From Pseudomonas xantholysinigenes (lineage in GTDB: Bacteria; Pseudomonadota; Gammaproteobacteria; Pseudomonadales; Pseudomonadaceae), in the NCBI RefSeq assembly GCF_014268885.2, contig NZ_CP077095.1, positions 5,284,001-5,348,000 of the forward strand: DNA of 64,000 nucleotides. The letters run 5' to 3'. The notes under the pieces are model-generated. The model made no database searches, was not told the DNA's origin, and saw only the letters and a list, made by a program, of their open reading frames with translations. Both the position numbers and the translations under genes were made by a program. Below are positions 50,540 to 60,383 of this stretch, in pieces. Each line of letters starts with the position of its first letter. The first letter of the stretch is position 1.

Positions 50540-51529
50540 TCAGATATCCGCCACCTTCTGCCACACCTTCGGCCGGAAGAACAAGGTCTCCCCGCGCGCC
50601 AGCCCGGTCAGGCTATCGTGGTCCTTGACCACCTCGGCCTCGATCAGCTCGCTCTGCCCTGCCACCTTCAAGGTGACCCGCGTGGTCGCGCCCAGCGGGC
50701 GGATATCGCGCACTTCGGCGGCATGGTGCCCCTCGGTCTCATGGCGCGACAGCGACACCTCGTGCGGGCGGAACAACACATGCTGCCCTTCGGCCAGCGC
50801 CAGGCGGTTGGAATCGCCAAGGAAGTGGTAGACGAAATCGTTGGCCGGCTGCTCGTACACCTCGCCGGGCGAACCGATCTGCTCGATCACGCCCTTGTTC
50901 ATCACCACGATGCGATCGGCCACTTCCATTGCCTCTTCCTGGTCGTGGGTGACGAACACCGAGGTCAGGTTGATGTCTTCGTGCAGCCGCGCCAGCCAGC
51001 GGCGCAGCTCCTTGCGCACCTTGGCATCCAGCGCCCCGAACGGTTCGTCGAGCAACAGCACCTTGGGCTCCACCGCCAGGGCGCGGGCCAGGGCGATACG
51101 CTGGCGCTGGCCACCGGACAGCTGCTCGGGGTAGCGATCCGACAGCCAGTCGAGTTGGACCATGTTCAGCAGCTCATGGACTTTCTCGGCGATCTTGCTC
51201 TCGCTCGGGCGCTCGCCCTTGGGCTTCATGCGCAGGCCGAAAGCGACGTTGTCGAACACGCTCATGTGACGGAACAACGCGTAGTGCTGGAACACGAAGC
51301 CGACGTTGCGATCGCGCACGTCGTGGCCGGACACATCCTCGCCATGGAACACGATGCTGCCGTTGTCCGGGGTCTCGAGGCCGGCGATGATGCGCAGCAG
51401 GGTGGTCTTGCCGCAGCCGGAAGGGCCAAGCAGGGCCACCAGCTCGCCGCTGTGGATGTCCAGGTTGATGTTGTCCAGGGCCTGGAAGCTGTTGAAGCGC
51501 TTGCTGACGTTACGTACTTCGATCGACAT
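50540..51529 (-). CDS. cysA: sulfate/thiosulfate ABC transporter ATPase
   Basis: ABC ATPase of 329 residues with Walker [10 protein letters not shown], signature [15 protein letters not shown], Walker [15 protein letters not shown] and THDQEEA, and a C-terminal TOBE-like region (about 245-329). Energises CysTW sulfate import. GGAGGAATGATTC precedes the ATG, 3 bases after cysW. It is last in the oscA-sbp-cysT-cysW-cysA set, whose expression is expected under sulfur limitation. Confidence 0.96.
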   Translation of the reverse strand: MSIEVRNVSKRFNSFQALDNINLDIHSGELVALLGPSGCGKTTLLRIIAGLETPDNGSIVFHGEDVSGHDVRDRNVGFVFQHYALFRHMSVFDNVAFGLRMKPKGERPSESKIAEKVHELLNMVQLDWLSDRYPEQLSGGQRQRIALARALAVEPKVLLLDEPFGALDAKVRKELRRWLARLHEDINLTSVFVTHDQEEAMEVADRIVVMNKGVIEQIGSPGEVYEQPANDFVYHFLGDSNRLALAEGQHVLFRPHEVSLSRHETEGHHAAEVRDIRPLGATTRVTLKVAGQSELIEAEVVKDHDSLTGLARGETLFFRPKVWQKVADI

Positions 51530-51532
51530 GAA

Positions 51533-52405
51533 TCATTCCTCCGCGGCGCTGTGGCGCAGGCGGTTAATACGGTTCTCGCTCCACTGCTTGAGCAGCAGGA
51601 TGAAGAGCGCCAGGATCAGCAACAGGCTGGCCACACTGAAGGCCGCGACATGGTTGTACTCGTTGTAGAGGATCTCCACGTGCAGCGGCAAGGTGTTGGT
51701 GACGCCGCGGATGTGCCCGGACACCACCGACACCGCGCCGAACTCACCCATGGCCCGGGCGGTACACAGCACCACGCCGTAGATCAGGCCCCACTTGATG
51801 TTCGGCAAGGTCACGTGCCAGAACATCTGCCAGCCGTTGGCGCCGAGCAAGCGCGCGGCTTCCTCTTCCTGGGTACCTTGCTCCTGCATCAGCGGGATCA
51901 GCTCGCGGGCCACGAACGGCACGGTGACGAAGATGGTCGCCAGGACGATGCCTGGCAGGGCAAAGACGATCTGGATGTCATGGTCCTGCAGCCATGGGCC
52001 GAACAGCCCCTGGGCGCCGAACATCAGCACGTAGACCAGGCCGGCGATCACCGGCGACACCGAGAACGGCAGGTCGATCAGGGTCACCAGTACGCTCTTG
52101 CCACGGAAGCTGTACTTGCTCACGCACCAGGCGGCGGACACCCCGAACACCAGGTTCAACGGCACCGAGATGGCCACCGCCAACAACGTGAGCTTGAGCG
52201 CGGACAGCGCGTCGGGCTCGAAGATCGCCTCGAAGAAGGTGCCGAAACCGTTCTTCAGGGCCTGCGACACCACGATCACCAGCGGCAGCGCCAGGAACAG
52301 CGCGAAGACGATCCAGGCCAGGGTGATCAGCACGCGGCGCGAGGTCGCGCTGCCACGCCGGGCGGCGTTTGCGGCGGCGGTTGCAGCGAGGGTTTGACTA
52401 GACAT
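51533..52405 (-). CDS. cysW: sulfate ABC transporter permease CysW
   Basis: Inner-membrane permease of 290 residues with six helices. Landmarks are the EAA loop [27 protein letters not shown] (near residue 170) and [15 protein letters not shown], typical of CysW. AAGGAGGCC precedes the ATG. It follows cysT by 12 bases. Confidence 0.95.
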   Translation of the reverse strand: MSSQTLAATAAANAARRGSATSRRVLITLAWIVFALFLALPLVIVVSQALKNGFGTFFEAIFEPDALSALKLTLLAVAISVPLNLVFGVSAAWCVSKYSFRGKSVLVTLIDLPFSVSPVIAGLVYVLMFGAQGLFGPWLQDHDIQIVFALPGIVLATIFVTVPFVARELIPLMQEQGTQEEEAARLLGANGWQMFWHVTLPNIKWGLIYGVVLCTARAMGEFGAVSVVSGHIRGVTNTLPLHVEILYNEYNHVAAFSVASLLLILALFILLLKQWSENRINRLRHSAAEE

Positions 52406-52417
52406 TGCCGGCCTCCT

Positions 52418-53236
52418 TCAAGGGGTTTCGATGCGCCGCTGCAGCAGGTTGATCAGCAGCAGCAGGATGAAGGAAACCACCAGCATCAACACGCCGATGG
52501 CGGTGGCGCCGGTGTAGTCGTACTGGTCGAGCTTGACCATGATCAGCAGCGGCAGGATCTCGGTCTTCATCGGCATGTTGCCGGCGATGAAGATCACCGA
52601 ACCGTACTCGCCGACACCCCGGGCGAAGGCCAGGGCGAAACCGGTGAGCCAGGCCGGCAGCAGCGCTGGCGCCAGCACATGGCGGAACACCTGCAAGGGT
52701 TTCGCGCCCAGGCAGGCTGCGGCTTCTTCCACTTCACGCGGGATATCGGCCAGCACTGGCTGCACGGTACGCACCACGAACGGCAGGGTGACGAAGGTCA
52801 GCGCCAGGGTGATGCCCAGCGGGGTGTAGGCGATCTTGAAGCCCAGCTCGGTGGCGAACTGGCCGACCCAGCCCGCCGGGGCGTACAAGGCGGTCAGGGC
52901 GATGCCGGCGACGGCGGTGGGCAGGGCGAACGGCAGGTCGATCATGGCGTCGATGACCTTGCGCCCAGGGAAGGTATAACGCACCAGTACCCAGGCCAGC
53001 AGGGTGCCGATCACCCCGTTGATGATGGCGGCGAACAGGGCGGTGCCGAAACTCAGCTTCAGCGCGGCGATGACCCTTGGCGCGCTGATGATGTTCCAGA
53101 ACTGCTCCCAGGTCAGCTGCGCGGCATGGATGAACATGGCCGCCAGCGGTATCAGCACGATCAGGCTGAGGTACACCAAGGTGTAGCCCAGCGTCAGCCC
53201 GAAGCCGGGTATGACGGGGGAAATGCGACGTGACAT
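52418..53236 (-). CDS. cysT: sulfate ABC transporter permease CysT
   Basis: Inner-membrane permease of 272 residues with six helices, containing IPGFGLTLGYTLVYLSLIVLIP, the EAA loop EVEEAAACLGAKPLQVFRHVLAPAL and RGVGEYGSVIFIAGNMP. Heterodimer partner of CysW. Start ATG 53236 follows AGGGA; the longer frame reads through the REP pair upstream. Confidence 0.95.
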   Translation of the reverse strand: MSRRISPVIPGFGLTLGYTLVYLSLIVLIPLAAMFIHAAQLTWEQFWNIISAPRVIAALKLSFGTALFAAIINGVIGTLLAWVLVRYTFPGRKVIDAMIDLPFALPTAVAGIALTALYAPAGWVGQFATELGFKIAYTPLGITLALTFVTLPFVVRTVQPVLADIPREVEEAAACLGAKPLQVFRHVLAPALLPAWLTGFALAFARGVGEYGSVIFIAGNMPMKTEILPLLIMVKLDQYDYTGATAIGVLMLVVSFILLLLINLLQRRIETP

Positions 53237-53302
53237 AAAGGTCCCTGGTTGAACGCACGAAGCCCGGAAACGATCCCGGGCTGGTGCTAGCTTCTGAATC
53301 CC

Positions 53303-53404
53303 GGGGCTGCTTTGCAGCCCATCGCGACACAAGGCCGCTCCTACAGGGGATCGCGCTTTTCTGTAGGAGCGGCCTTGTGTCGCGAAAGGGCCGCAAAGCG
53401 GCCC
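53303..53404. repeat. REP inverted pair (family 2) between sbp and cysT
   Basis: TCGCGACACAAGGCCGC...CTACAG at 53322-53346 is perfectly inverted at 53361-53385. Outer hairpins GGGCTGC-TTT-GCAGCCC and GGGCCGC-AAA-GCGGCCC flank it. It sits inside the sbp-cysT gap and may lower readthrough, making more Sbp than membrane components. Confidence 0.85.
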
Positions 53405-53423
53405 CCGCTCTTTCCATTGCCGA

Positions 53424-54431
53424 TCACTGTGCCTGATAAATCTGGTCGAACACCCCACCGTCATTGAAGAACTTGGGTTGTGCAGTCTTCCAGCCACCGA
53501 AGTCCTTGTCGATGGTCACCAGGTCCAGTTGCGGGAACTGCTTGCCGAATTCGGCGGCGACCTTCGCGTCACGCGGCCGGTAGAAGTTCTCCGCGGCGAT
53601 CTTCTGGCCCGCCGGGCTGTACAGGTGCTTGAGGTATTCCTCGGCGATCTGCTCGTTGCCCTTCTTCTCGGCGTTCTTGTCGACCACGGCCACCGGTGGC
53701 TCGGCCAGGATCGACAGCGACGGCACGACGATCTCGAACTTGTCGGCGCCGCCGTCTTCCTTCAGCGCCAGGAAGGCCTCGTTCTCCCAGGCCAGCAGCA
53801 CATCGCCCTGGCCGTTGTTGACGAAGGTGATGGTCGAGCCACGGGCACCGGTATCGAGCACCGGCACATGCTTGAACAGCGTCTGCACGTATTCCTTGGC
53901 CTTCTCTTCGCTGCCACCGGTCTTCAGGCCATAGGCCCAGGCAGCGAGGAAGTTCCAGCGGGCGCCACCGGAGGTTTTCGGGTTCGGGGTGATGACCGAG
54001 ACGTCCTGCTTGATCAGGTCGCCCCAATCCTTGATGCCTTTCGGGTTGCCCTTGCGCACCAGGAACACGATGGTCGAGGTATACGGCGTGCTGGCGTCCG
54101 GCAGGCGCTTCTGCCAGTCCTCCGGCAGGGTCTTGCCGAGCTTGGCGATCTCGTCGATGTCGCCGGCCAGGGCCAGGGTCACCACGTCGGCGCGCAGGCC
54201 GTCGATGACCGCCCGCCCCTGCTTGCCCGAACCACCGTGGGACTGCTGGATCTTCACCTTGTCGCCCGGGTGGGCGGCTTGCCAGTGCTTGATGAACTCG
54301 GCGTTGTACTGCTGGTACAGCTCGCGAGTCGGGTCATAGGACACGTTCAGCAGTTCGTAGTCCTTGGCGATCGCGGAACCGGCAAAAACGGCACTGGCCA
54401 GGGCGGCAAGCGCATAACGGCGGATGGACAT
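53424..54431 (-). CDS. sbp: periplasmic sulfate-binding protein
   Basis: Binding protein of 335 residues with a signal peptide (about 1-22, AIA-KDY) and the prokaryotic sulfate/thiosulfate-binding signature ([22 protein letters not shown] and [16 protein letters not shown]). Supplies sulfate to CysTWA. GGGAG precedes the ATG at 54431. It lies 47 bases downstream of oscA. Confidence 0.96.
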   Translation of the reverse strand: MSIRRYALAALASAVFAGSAIAKDYELLNVSYDPTRELYQQYNAEFIKHWQAAHPGDKVKIQQSHGGSGKQGRAVIDGLRADVVTLALAGDIDEIAKLGKTLPEDWQKRLPDASTPYTSTIVFLVRKGNPKGIKDWGDLIKQDVSVITPNPKTSGGARWNFLAAWAYGLKTGGSEEKAKEYVQTLFKHVPVLDTGARGSTITFVNNGQGDVLLAWENEAFLALKEDGGADKFEIVVPSLSILAEPPVAVVDKNAEKKGNEQIAEEYLKHLYSPAGQKIAAENFYRPRDAKVAAEFGKQFPQLDLVTIDKDFGGWKTAQPKFFNDGGVFDQIYQAQ

Positions 54432-54478
54432 GGTGAAGCTCCCGATTGGCATTTTTCTAGTTTTGAAGTGATGCGGGG

Positions 54479-54661
54479 TCAGCCGGACTTGTTGCCGGGC
54501 TGCTGCAGGCGGAACTTCTCCTTGCGTTCGATCTGCACCACCTGAGCGTTGTGCACGGTGATCTCCACTGCGCCGAAGCGCAGGTCGCGCAGGGCGCTCT
54601 GGATTTCACGCAGAATGGTGGTTTCGTCCTGACCGTCGATGCTGCGCAGAGATGCACTCAT
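54479..54661 (-). CDS. oscA: sulfur-starvation small protein OscA (DUF2292)
   Basis: Protein of 60 residues (start [21 protein letters not shown]) matching OscA, known from P. corrugata as required for organosulfur use and chromate tolerance and transcribed with sbp. It contains an (RF)[20 protein letters not shown] strand region typical of DUF2292. CAGGAG precedes the ATG. A 9-bp-arm dyad lies about 90 bases upstream. The molecular role is unknown. Confidence 0.92.
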   Translation of the reverse strand: MSASLRSIDGQDETTILREIQSALRDLRFGAVEITVHNAQVVQIERKEKFRLQQPGNKSG

Positions 54662-54748
54662 GCTCGTTCTCCTGTGAGTAAGGGTGCCGGGCAGAGGTTT
54701 GAAGGGGATTTGCGCCTGGCGTGAGAGCCATACTAGTGAGGCGCGGAT

Positions 54749-54773
54749 ATTCTTAAAAATACTGTTTAAGAAT
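54749..54773. promoter_or_regulatory. dyad upstream of oscA
   Basis: ATTCTTAAA-AATACTG-TTTAAGAAT is a perfect 9-bp inverted repeat in the oscA promoter area, a candidate site for a sulfur-limitation regulator such as CysB (inference). Confidence 0.5.
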
Positions 54774-54810
54774 GTTTATATAACCGAATTTCAAGCGCTG
54801 GATAGATAAC

Positions 54811-54884
54811 CTGTGGGAGCGGGTTTACCCGCGAATGCGGCAGTGGCTGCACCCTCGCATTCGCGGGTAAACCCGCTCCCACAG
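54811..54884. repeat. REP inverted pair (family 1)
   Basis: Perfect 29-base arms (54811-54839 and 54856-54884) with GCGGGTAAACCCGC-TCCCACAG cores, between the RND gene end and the oscA promoter. It probably terminates the efflux operon. Confidence 0.88.
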
Positions 54885-54888
54885 CACC

Positions 54889-57800
54889 TCAATGGGCCTT
54901 CGGGGTTTTGTTCTGCGGCTCGCGAATCCTGTACCAGGCCACATACAGCGCCGGCAGGAACAGCAGCGTCAGCAGCGTTGCGCTGATGATGCCGCCGATC
55001 ATGGCGTAGGCCATCGGCCCCCAGAACACTTCCCGGGCAATCGGGATCATGCCAAGGCTCGCCGCCGCGGCCGTCAGCAGGATCGGCCGGCGCCGGTGGT
55101 TGGTCGCCTCCACCACCGCATCCCAGGGCGCCAGGCCCTGCTCCTCGAACTCATCGATCTGGGTCACCAGGATCACCGAGTTGCGGATGATGATCCCGAC
55201 CAGGGCGAGGATCCCGAGGATCGCCACGAAGCCCATCGGCGTGCCCGTGGGCACCAGCGCCAGGACCACGCCAATCAGGCCCAGGGGCGCGACACTGACC
55301 ACCAGGAACAGCTTCTGCACGCTGTGCAGCTGGATCATCAGGAAGGTCGCCATCAGAAACAGCATCAGCGGGATCACGTCGGCAATCGGCCCCTGGGCCT
55401 TGCCACTCTCCTCCACCGTGCCGCCGGTGGCCACTTCGTAGCCCGGTGGCAGCTGGCTGGCGAACGCGTCGATCTTCGGCTTGAGCTGCTCGACCAGGTT
55501 GGTGGGCTGGATATCGCCGACCACCGAGGCCTTGATGGTGATGGTCGGCTTGCGGTCGCGCCGCCACACCAGTGGCTGCTCCAGCTCGTAGCGCACGGTG
55601 GCGAAGGCCAGCAGTGGGATCGAGGTGCCGTTGGGGCTGACGATCTGCAGGTTCTGCAGGGTGTCGGGCGAGCCGCGCTCGCTGTCCTCGGCACGGGCCA
55701 CCACATTGACCAGGTAGATGTTGTCGTTGACCTGGGTGATCGGCACGCCGGTGACGATGCTGTTCATCACATTGGCCACATCCTCGGACGACAGCCCGAG
55801 CTGGCGCGCCTTGTCCTGGGCGATCTCGACCCGCAGCACCTTACCGGGCTCGTTCCAGTCGTAGATCATCTCGCCGATGTGTTCGTTCTGGTCGAGCAGC
55901 GTGGCCAGGTCGATGGCGTGCTTGCGCACCTGGTCGATGTCCTTGCCGCTGACCCGGTACTGGATCGGCCGGCCCACCGGCGGGCCCATTTCCAGCGACT
56001 GGACGTTGGTGCCGATACCGACGAAGTCCTTGGTCAGGCGCTCCTGCAGGCGCTGCATCAGTCCACCGCGCTCCTCCAGGCCCTTGCTGACGATGACGAA
56101 CTGCGCGTAGTACGGGTTCTGCAGTTGCTGGTCCAGGGGCAGGTAGAAGCGGATCGCGCCCTGGCCAATGTAGGTGCTCCAGCTGACGATGTCCGGGTCG
56201 CCCTTGAAGGTCGCCTCGAAGCGGTCGACCACCTTGCGCGTTTCCTCGATCGAGGCATTCTGCGGCAGGTTGAGGTCGACGAGGATTTCCGGGCGGTCCG
56301 ACGAGGGGAAGAACTGGTTCTGCACGAAGCGCATGCCCAGCACCGACAGCACGAACAGCACGATGGTGCCGATCACCGTCACCCAACGGTGGCGCAGGCA
56401 CCACAGCAGGCTGTGCTCGAAGGCGCGCCCCACCCGGCCTGGCTCGGACTCGTGGGGCTTGAGCTTCTTGCTGTCGAGAATGTGCACGCCCAGCACCGGG
56501 GCGAAGAACACCGCGACGATCCATGACACCAGCAGGGCCACGGCGATCACCGCGAACAGGGTGAAGGTGTACTCGCCCGCCGAGCTGGCGTTGAGGCCGA
56601 TCGGCACGAAGCCGGCCACCGTCACCAAGGTGCCGGTGAGCATGGGGAAGGCGGTGGAGGTGTAGGCGAAGGTCGCCGCCTGCTCCTTGGTCTCGCCCAT
56701 TTCCAGGCGCGTGACCATGACTTCCACGGTGATCATCGCGTCGTCCACCAGCAAGCCCAGGGCGATGATCAACGCGCCGAGGGAAATCCGCTGCATGGTG
56801 ATGTCGCTGTACTCCATGAACACGAACACCATGGCCAGCACCAACGGGATCGAGCAAGCCACCACCAGCCCGGCGCGAACCCCGAGGCTGACGAAACTCA
56901 CCACCAGCACGATCACCACGGCCTCGAACAGCGCGCTGGTGAAGCCACCGACGGCCTGCTTGACCACCACCGCCTGGTCGGAGACGGTATGCACCTCCAC
57001 GCCCACCGGCAGGTCGTGGGTGATCTGGTCCATGCGCTCGCGCAGCAGTTTGCCGAATACCTGCATGTTGCCGCCGGCCTTCATGCCGATGGCCAGGCCA
57101 ATGGCGGTCTGGCCGTTGTAGCGGAACATCGGTGAAGGCGGATCGACGTAGCCACGCTCGATGTCGGCCAGGTCGGCGAGGCGGAAGAAACGGTCGTTGA
57201 TGCGCAGGTTGACGGTTTCCAGGTCCTTCTCCGAGGCGAACTGCCCGGTGGTACGCACCGAAATACGCTCGGGCCCGGCCTCGATCACCCCGGCGGGGGT
57301 CACCGCGTTCTGCGCCTGCAAGGCCTGCATCACCTGGCTCTGGTCGATGCCGAACGAGGCCAGCTTGCGGGTCGAAAAGTTGAGGTAGAGCACTTCGTCC
57401 TGGGTACCGATAAGCTCGATCTTGCCGATATTGGGCACATCGCGGACCTCGGCACGCACCTGCTCCACATAGTCGCGCAATTGGCGCAAGGTCAGGCCAT
57501 CGGTGGTGAAGCCGTAGATCGAGCCATAGACGTCGCCGAATTCGTCGTTGAAGCCCGGGCCCTGGATCCCCTTGGGGAACTGGCCGCTGATGTCCTGGAT
57601 CTTCTTGCGTACCTGGTACCAGATCTCGGGGATGTCCTTGCCCTTGGTGGTGTCGCGCAGATAGACATAGACCGTGGACTCGCCGGGGCGGGTGTAGCTT
57701 TTCACATAATCGAGCGAATCCAGTTCCTCGAGCTTCTTCTCGATACGGTCGGTGATCTGCAGCAGGGTTTCGTCCTGGGTCGCGCCGGGCCAGCGGGTCT

Positions 57801-57954
57801 GGATCACCATGGTCTTGATGGTGAACGACGGGTCTTCCTCGCGGCCCAGGTTGAGGTAGGAGAACACCCCCATCACCAGGCTGACGGCCATCAGGTACCA
57901 GACGAACGACTGGTGCCGCAACGCCCACTCGGACAGGTTGAAGCTTCCTTTCAT
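54889..57954 (-). CDS. RND efflux transporter (TriC-like)
   Basis: Inner-membrane resistance-nodulation-division pump of 1021 residues, 12 helices with two large periplasmic loops (about 40-335 and 560-860). N-terminal FSYLNLGREEDPSFTIKTMVIQTRWPG (split here by reading) and GLLVDDAMITVE near residue 405 carry the proton-relay Asp pair. The arrangement of two adaptors plus one pump matches TriABC of P. aeruginosa, which exports triclosan with a separate OpmH channel; no outer-membrane partner is encoded here. Substrates unknown. Its start overlaps the second adaptor gene (ATGA). Confidence 0.88.
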   Translation of the reverse strand: MKGSFNLSEWALRHQSFVWYLMAVSLVMGVFSYLNLGREEDPSFTIKTMVIQTRWPGATQDETLLQITDRIEKKLEELDSLDYVKSYTRPGESTVYVYLRDTTKGKDIPEIWYQVRKKIQDISGQFPKGIQGPGFNDEFGDVYGSIYGFTTDGLTLRQLRDYVEQVRAEVRDVPNIGKIELIGTQDEVLYLNFSTRKLASFGIDQSQVMQALQAQNAVTPAGVIEAGPERISVRTTGQFASEKDLETVNLRINDRFFRLADLADIERGYVDPPSPMFRYNGQTAIGLAIGMKAGGNMQVFGKLLRERMDQITHDLPVGVEVHTVSDQAVVVKQAVGGFTSALFEAVVIVLVVSFVSLGVRAGLVVACSIPLVLAMVFVFMEYSDITMQRISLGALIIALGLLVDDAMITVEVMVTRLEMGETKEQAATFAYTSTAFPMLTGTLVTVAGFVPIGLNASSAGEYTFTLFAVIAVALLVSWIVAVFFAPVLGVHILDSKKLKPHESEPGRVGRAFEHSLLWCLRHRWVTVIGTIVLFVLSVLGMRFVQNQFFPSSDRPEILVDLNLPQNASIEETRKVVDRFEATFKGDPDIVSWSTYIGQGAIRFYLPLDQQLQNPYYAQFVIVSKGLEERGGLMQRLQERLTKDFVGIGTNVQSLEMGPPVGRPIQYRVSGKDIDQVRKHAIDLATLLDQNEHIGEMIYDWNEPGKVLRVEIAQDKARQLGLSSEDVANVMNSIVTGVPITQVNDNIYLVNVVARAEDSERGSPDTLQNLQIVSPNGTSIPLLAFATVRYELEQPLVWRRDRKPTITIKASVVGDIQPTNLVEQLKPKIDAFASQLPPGYEVATGGTVEESGKAQGPIADVIPLMLFLMATFLMIQLHSVQKLFLVVSVAPLGLIGVVLALVPTGTPMGFVAILGILALVGIIIRNSVILVTQIDEFEEQGLAPWDAVVEATNHRRRPILLTAAAASLGMIPIAREVFWGPMAYAMIGGIISATLLTLLFLPALYVAWYRIREPQNKTPKAH

Positions 57955-59018
57955 CGTGCGTCCTCGTCGAAGGTGACCTTCTGGCCGGGCTTGAGGATGT
58001 TGACGCCTGCGGTGACCACGCGCTCGCCGGGCTGCACGCCACTGGCCAGCACGATGCGCTGCGGGTCGCGCTCGAGCAGTTGCACATCACGGGTGGCGAC
58101 TGTCTTCTGCTGCGGGTCGACCACCCACACCTGGGTCTTGCCGTCCCGTTCGAGCAGGGCGCTGCGCGGCAACTCGCTGCGCGGGCTGACCGCCGAGCTC
58201 AGGGTCACGCTGACGGCGGTGCCGAGGTGGAAGGTGTCCGGGGTGCTGACCAGGGTCAACCGGGCGCGCCGGGTGCGGGTGGTGGCGTCGGCCTGGGGCT
58301 CAAGCTCGCGCAGGGTGGCGGTGGTGCTGATGCTCGGCTCCAGTTGCAGGGCGACGGTGAAGGTCAGGTCCTTGCTCAATTGCTCGGCCAGATAGGTGGG
58401 CAGGTCGATCACCGCCTCCTTCACGTCCGGGCGGGCCAGGGTGACTACGGCCTGGCCGGCACTGACGGTCTGCCCGGCCTCGGCCTGCCAGGCGGTGACC
58501 ACGGCCGCGTGGTCGGTACGCAGTGTGCTGTAGTCGAGCTGGTCACGGGCCTGGCTGACCGCCGAACGCGCCTGCTCCAGGGCGGCGCCGGTGGTCTTCA
58601 GGTTGGTCTGGGCGATATCCAGCTGGGCCTGGGCGCCCACGCCGCGGTCGTACAGCTGCTGCTGGCGGCGGGCATCCGCCTGGGCGTTGATCCACTGTGC
58701 CTGCACCTTGGCCAAGTCGCCCTCGGCGGCGCGCAACTGGTTCTGCTGGTCGGTCGGGTCAAGGGTGGCGAGGGTATCGCCGGGTTTCACCTGGGCACCG
58801 ACATCGAGCCAGCGCCGGGCGATGCGCCCCGAGACGCGAAAGCCCAGGGTGCTCTCGAAGCGCGCCTGGATGCTCCCGGCAAAGCGCCCCAGTTGTGCCT
58901 GCACCTGGGGCTCGACCAGGGTGGAGAGCACTGGCCGGACCGGCTCGGCCTGCTCCTTGTCACTGCCGCAGGCGCTCAGCAGCAGCGCAACCGGCAACAC
59001 GATCATCAGGCGGTTCAT
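57951..59018 (-). CDS. RND efflux membrane-fusion (adaptor) protein 2
   Basis: Periplasmic adaptor of 355 residues with a lipobox (LLLSACGS, Cys17), a biotinyl-lipoyl-like domain (GRIARRWLDVGAQVKPGDTLATLD), a coiled-coil hairpin (about 90-160, GVGAQAQLDIAQTNLKTTGAALEQAR) and a beta-barrel. The ATG at 59018 overlaps the stop of adaptor 1 as ATGA. Middle gene of the three-gene efflux operon. Confidence 0.9.
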   Translation of the reverse strand: MNRLMIVLPVALLLSACGSDKEQAEPVRPVLSTLVEPQVQAQLGRFAGSIQARFESTLGFRVSGRIARRWLDVGAQVKPGDTLATLDPTDQQNQLRAAEGDLAKVQAQWINAQADARRQQQLYDRGVGAQAQLDIAQTNLKTTGAALEQARSAVSQARDQLDYSTLRTDHAAVVTAWQAEAGQTVSAGQAVVTLARPDVKEAVIDLPTYLAEQLSKDLTFTVALQLEPSISTTATLRELEPQADATTRTRRARLTLVSTPDTFHLGTAVSVTLSSAVSPRSELPRSALLERDGKTQVWVVDPQQKTVATRDVQLLERDPQRIVLASGVQPGERVVTAGVNILKPGQKVTFDEDAR

Positions 59019-60103
59019 TGCGCACCTCCGGCATCCCGGACGTCGATCTTCTGCACCTGCATGCCCGGGTGCAGCAATTGAGCGCCGCCGACCACCACGG
59101 TCTCGCCGCCCTTCACCCCATCGGCGATCACTATCTTGCCGGTGAGGTAACGCCCCACCCGGACCTTGCGCAGTTCGACCTTGTCGCCCTCGCCCACCAC
59201 CCACACCGCCGGCTCGTGCAGCGCCTTGGTCAGCGCCGCCCATGGCAGCTCGATGCTGGGCCGGCCCTGGGCATTGGTCGCGGCGGTGACCGGCGAACCA
59301 AGCTGCATGCCCGCGGGCACATCGCGCAGGGCCACCTTGACCTGTACCGTGCCGCTCTGCGCCGAGACGGTCGGGGTGATTTCACGCACCCGGCCCTTGG
59401 CCTGGATCTGCGGATCGTCGAGCAGGCTGACCGTCACCCCCTCATCGCTGGGCCCGCCCACCAGCAAGGACTCATACACGTTGAACACCGCGTCACGGTC
59501 GCCGTCCACGGCCAGGCTGAAGATCGGCATGGTTGCCTGCACCACTTGGCCGACCTCGGCCTGGCGCGCGGTGATCACTCCGTCGGCTTCCGACACCAGG
59601 GCCGTGTAGCCCAACTGTTCGTTGGCGTTGGCCAGTTGTGCCTGAGCGGCCTTGAGCGCGCTCTGGCTGCTGCGCAGCGCCGCTTCGGCGGAATCGTACT
59701 CGCTCTGGCTGGTGTAGCCCTTGGGCAGGAGCTTCTGCTGGCGCACGAACGCGGCGCTGGTCTGGGTGACCCGGGCCTGTTCGGCGAACACCTCGGCCTT
59801 GGCCGAGTCGACGTTGTTCTGCAGGTCTTTCGGGTCCAGGCGCGCCAGCACCTGGTTGGCCTTGACGTGGTCGCCGACATCGACGCTGCGGGCGATGATC
59901 TTGCCGCCCACGCGGAACGACAGGTCGGTCTGCACCCGTGCCTGCACGTCCCCGGTCAGGGTGACCCGGGCGGCGAAGTCGGTGGGCTGCACCTGTTGCA
60001 CCACGACCCGGGGCAACACCTGGACGACCTCCTCCTTGCCACAACCCGAAAGCATGAACAGCAGCCCCAGGCAAACGACCGACGATGGACGTGTCAACGT
60101 CAT
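59015..60103 (-). CDS. RND efflux membrane-fusion (adaptor) protein 1
   Basis: Periplasmic adaptor of 362 residues with a lipobox-like MLSGCGKE (Cys21), a lipoyl-like domain (GGKIIARSVDVGDHVKANQVLARLDPKD), a helical hairpin (about 90-150) and C-terminal domains. First gene of the efflux operon. Two distinct adaptors with one pump suggest a heteromeric adaptor ring as in TriAB. Start ATG 60103 gives a good signal peptide. Confidence 0.9.
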   Translation of the reverse strand: MTLTRPSSVVCLGLLFMLSGCGKEEVVQVLPRVVVQQVQPTDFAARVTLTGDVQARVQTDLSFRVGGKIIARSVDVGDHVKANQVLARLDPKDLQNNVDSAKAEVFAEQARVTQTSAAFVRQQKLLPKGYTSQSEYDSAEAALRSSQSALKAAQAQLANANEQLGYTALVSEADGVITARQAEVGQVVQATMPIFSLAVDGDRDAVFNVYESLLVGGPSDEGVTVSLLDDPQIQAKGRVREITPTVSAQSGTVQVKVALRDVPAGMQLGSPVTAATNAQGRPSIELPWAALTKALHEPAVWVVGEGDKVELRKVRVGRYLTGKIVIADGVKGGETVVVGGAQLLHPGMQVQKIDVRDAGGAQ

Positions 60104-60205
60104 TCGGGCTCCTTGCTTGCGCGCAGATGATTCGTGGGATGCGACTGTTAGCGTAGATCAGGGATGGGAAAAGGGTACTGGGTTGGAATTTGTGGTGGCT
60201 GCAGA

Positions 60206-60288
60206 GGCCTCTTCGTGGGCAAGCCCGTTCCCTCAGGGGCCGAGGGACACACAGCGCCTGTGGGAGCGGGTTTACCCGCGAAGAGGCC
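60206..60288. repeat. REP inverted pair (family 1), left flank of RAYT gene
   Basis: The left arm (60206-60237) is decayed (CGTGGGCAAGCCCGTTCCCTCAGG); the right arm (60257-60288) is canonical (CCTGTGGGAGCGGGTTTACCCGCGAAG). It lies about 96 bases before the transposase gene. Confidence 0.8.
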
Positions 60289-60383
60289 ATCACCCTTGCC
60301 ACATGCAGAAACCATCTGCAGCCAAGTCACTTCACTCCAACCGCTACCGTTCAGAAGAGATGTGTTCTCAAGGAATGACTCGA

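Noticed and set aside
50618..53233. 871-codon plus-strand open frame opposite cysA-cysW-cysT
   Set aside because: It is antisense to three well-supported genes, is rich in His/Gln/Arg/Gly as antisense GC-rich frames are, and shows no domain. The same applies to long frames at 1633-4107 (+), 22172-24640 (+), 15615-17999 (+) and 174-1544 (-).
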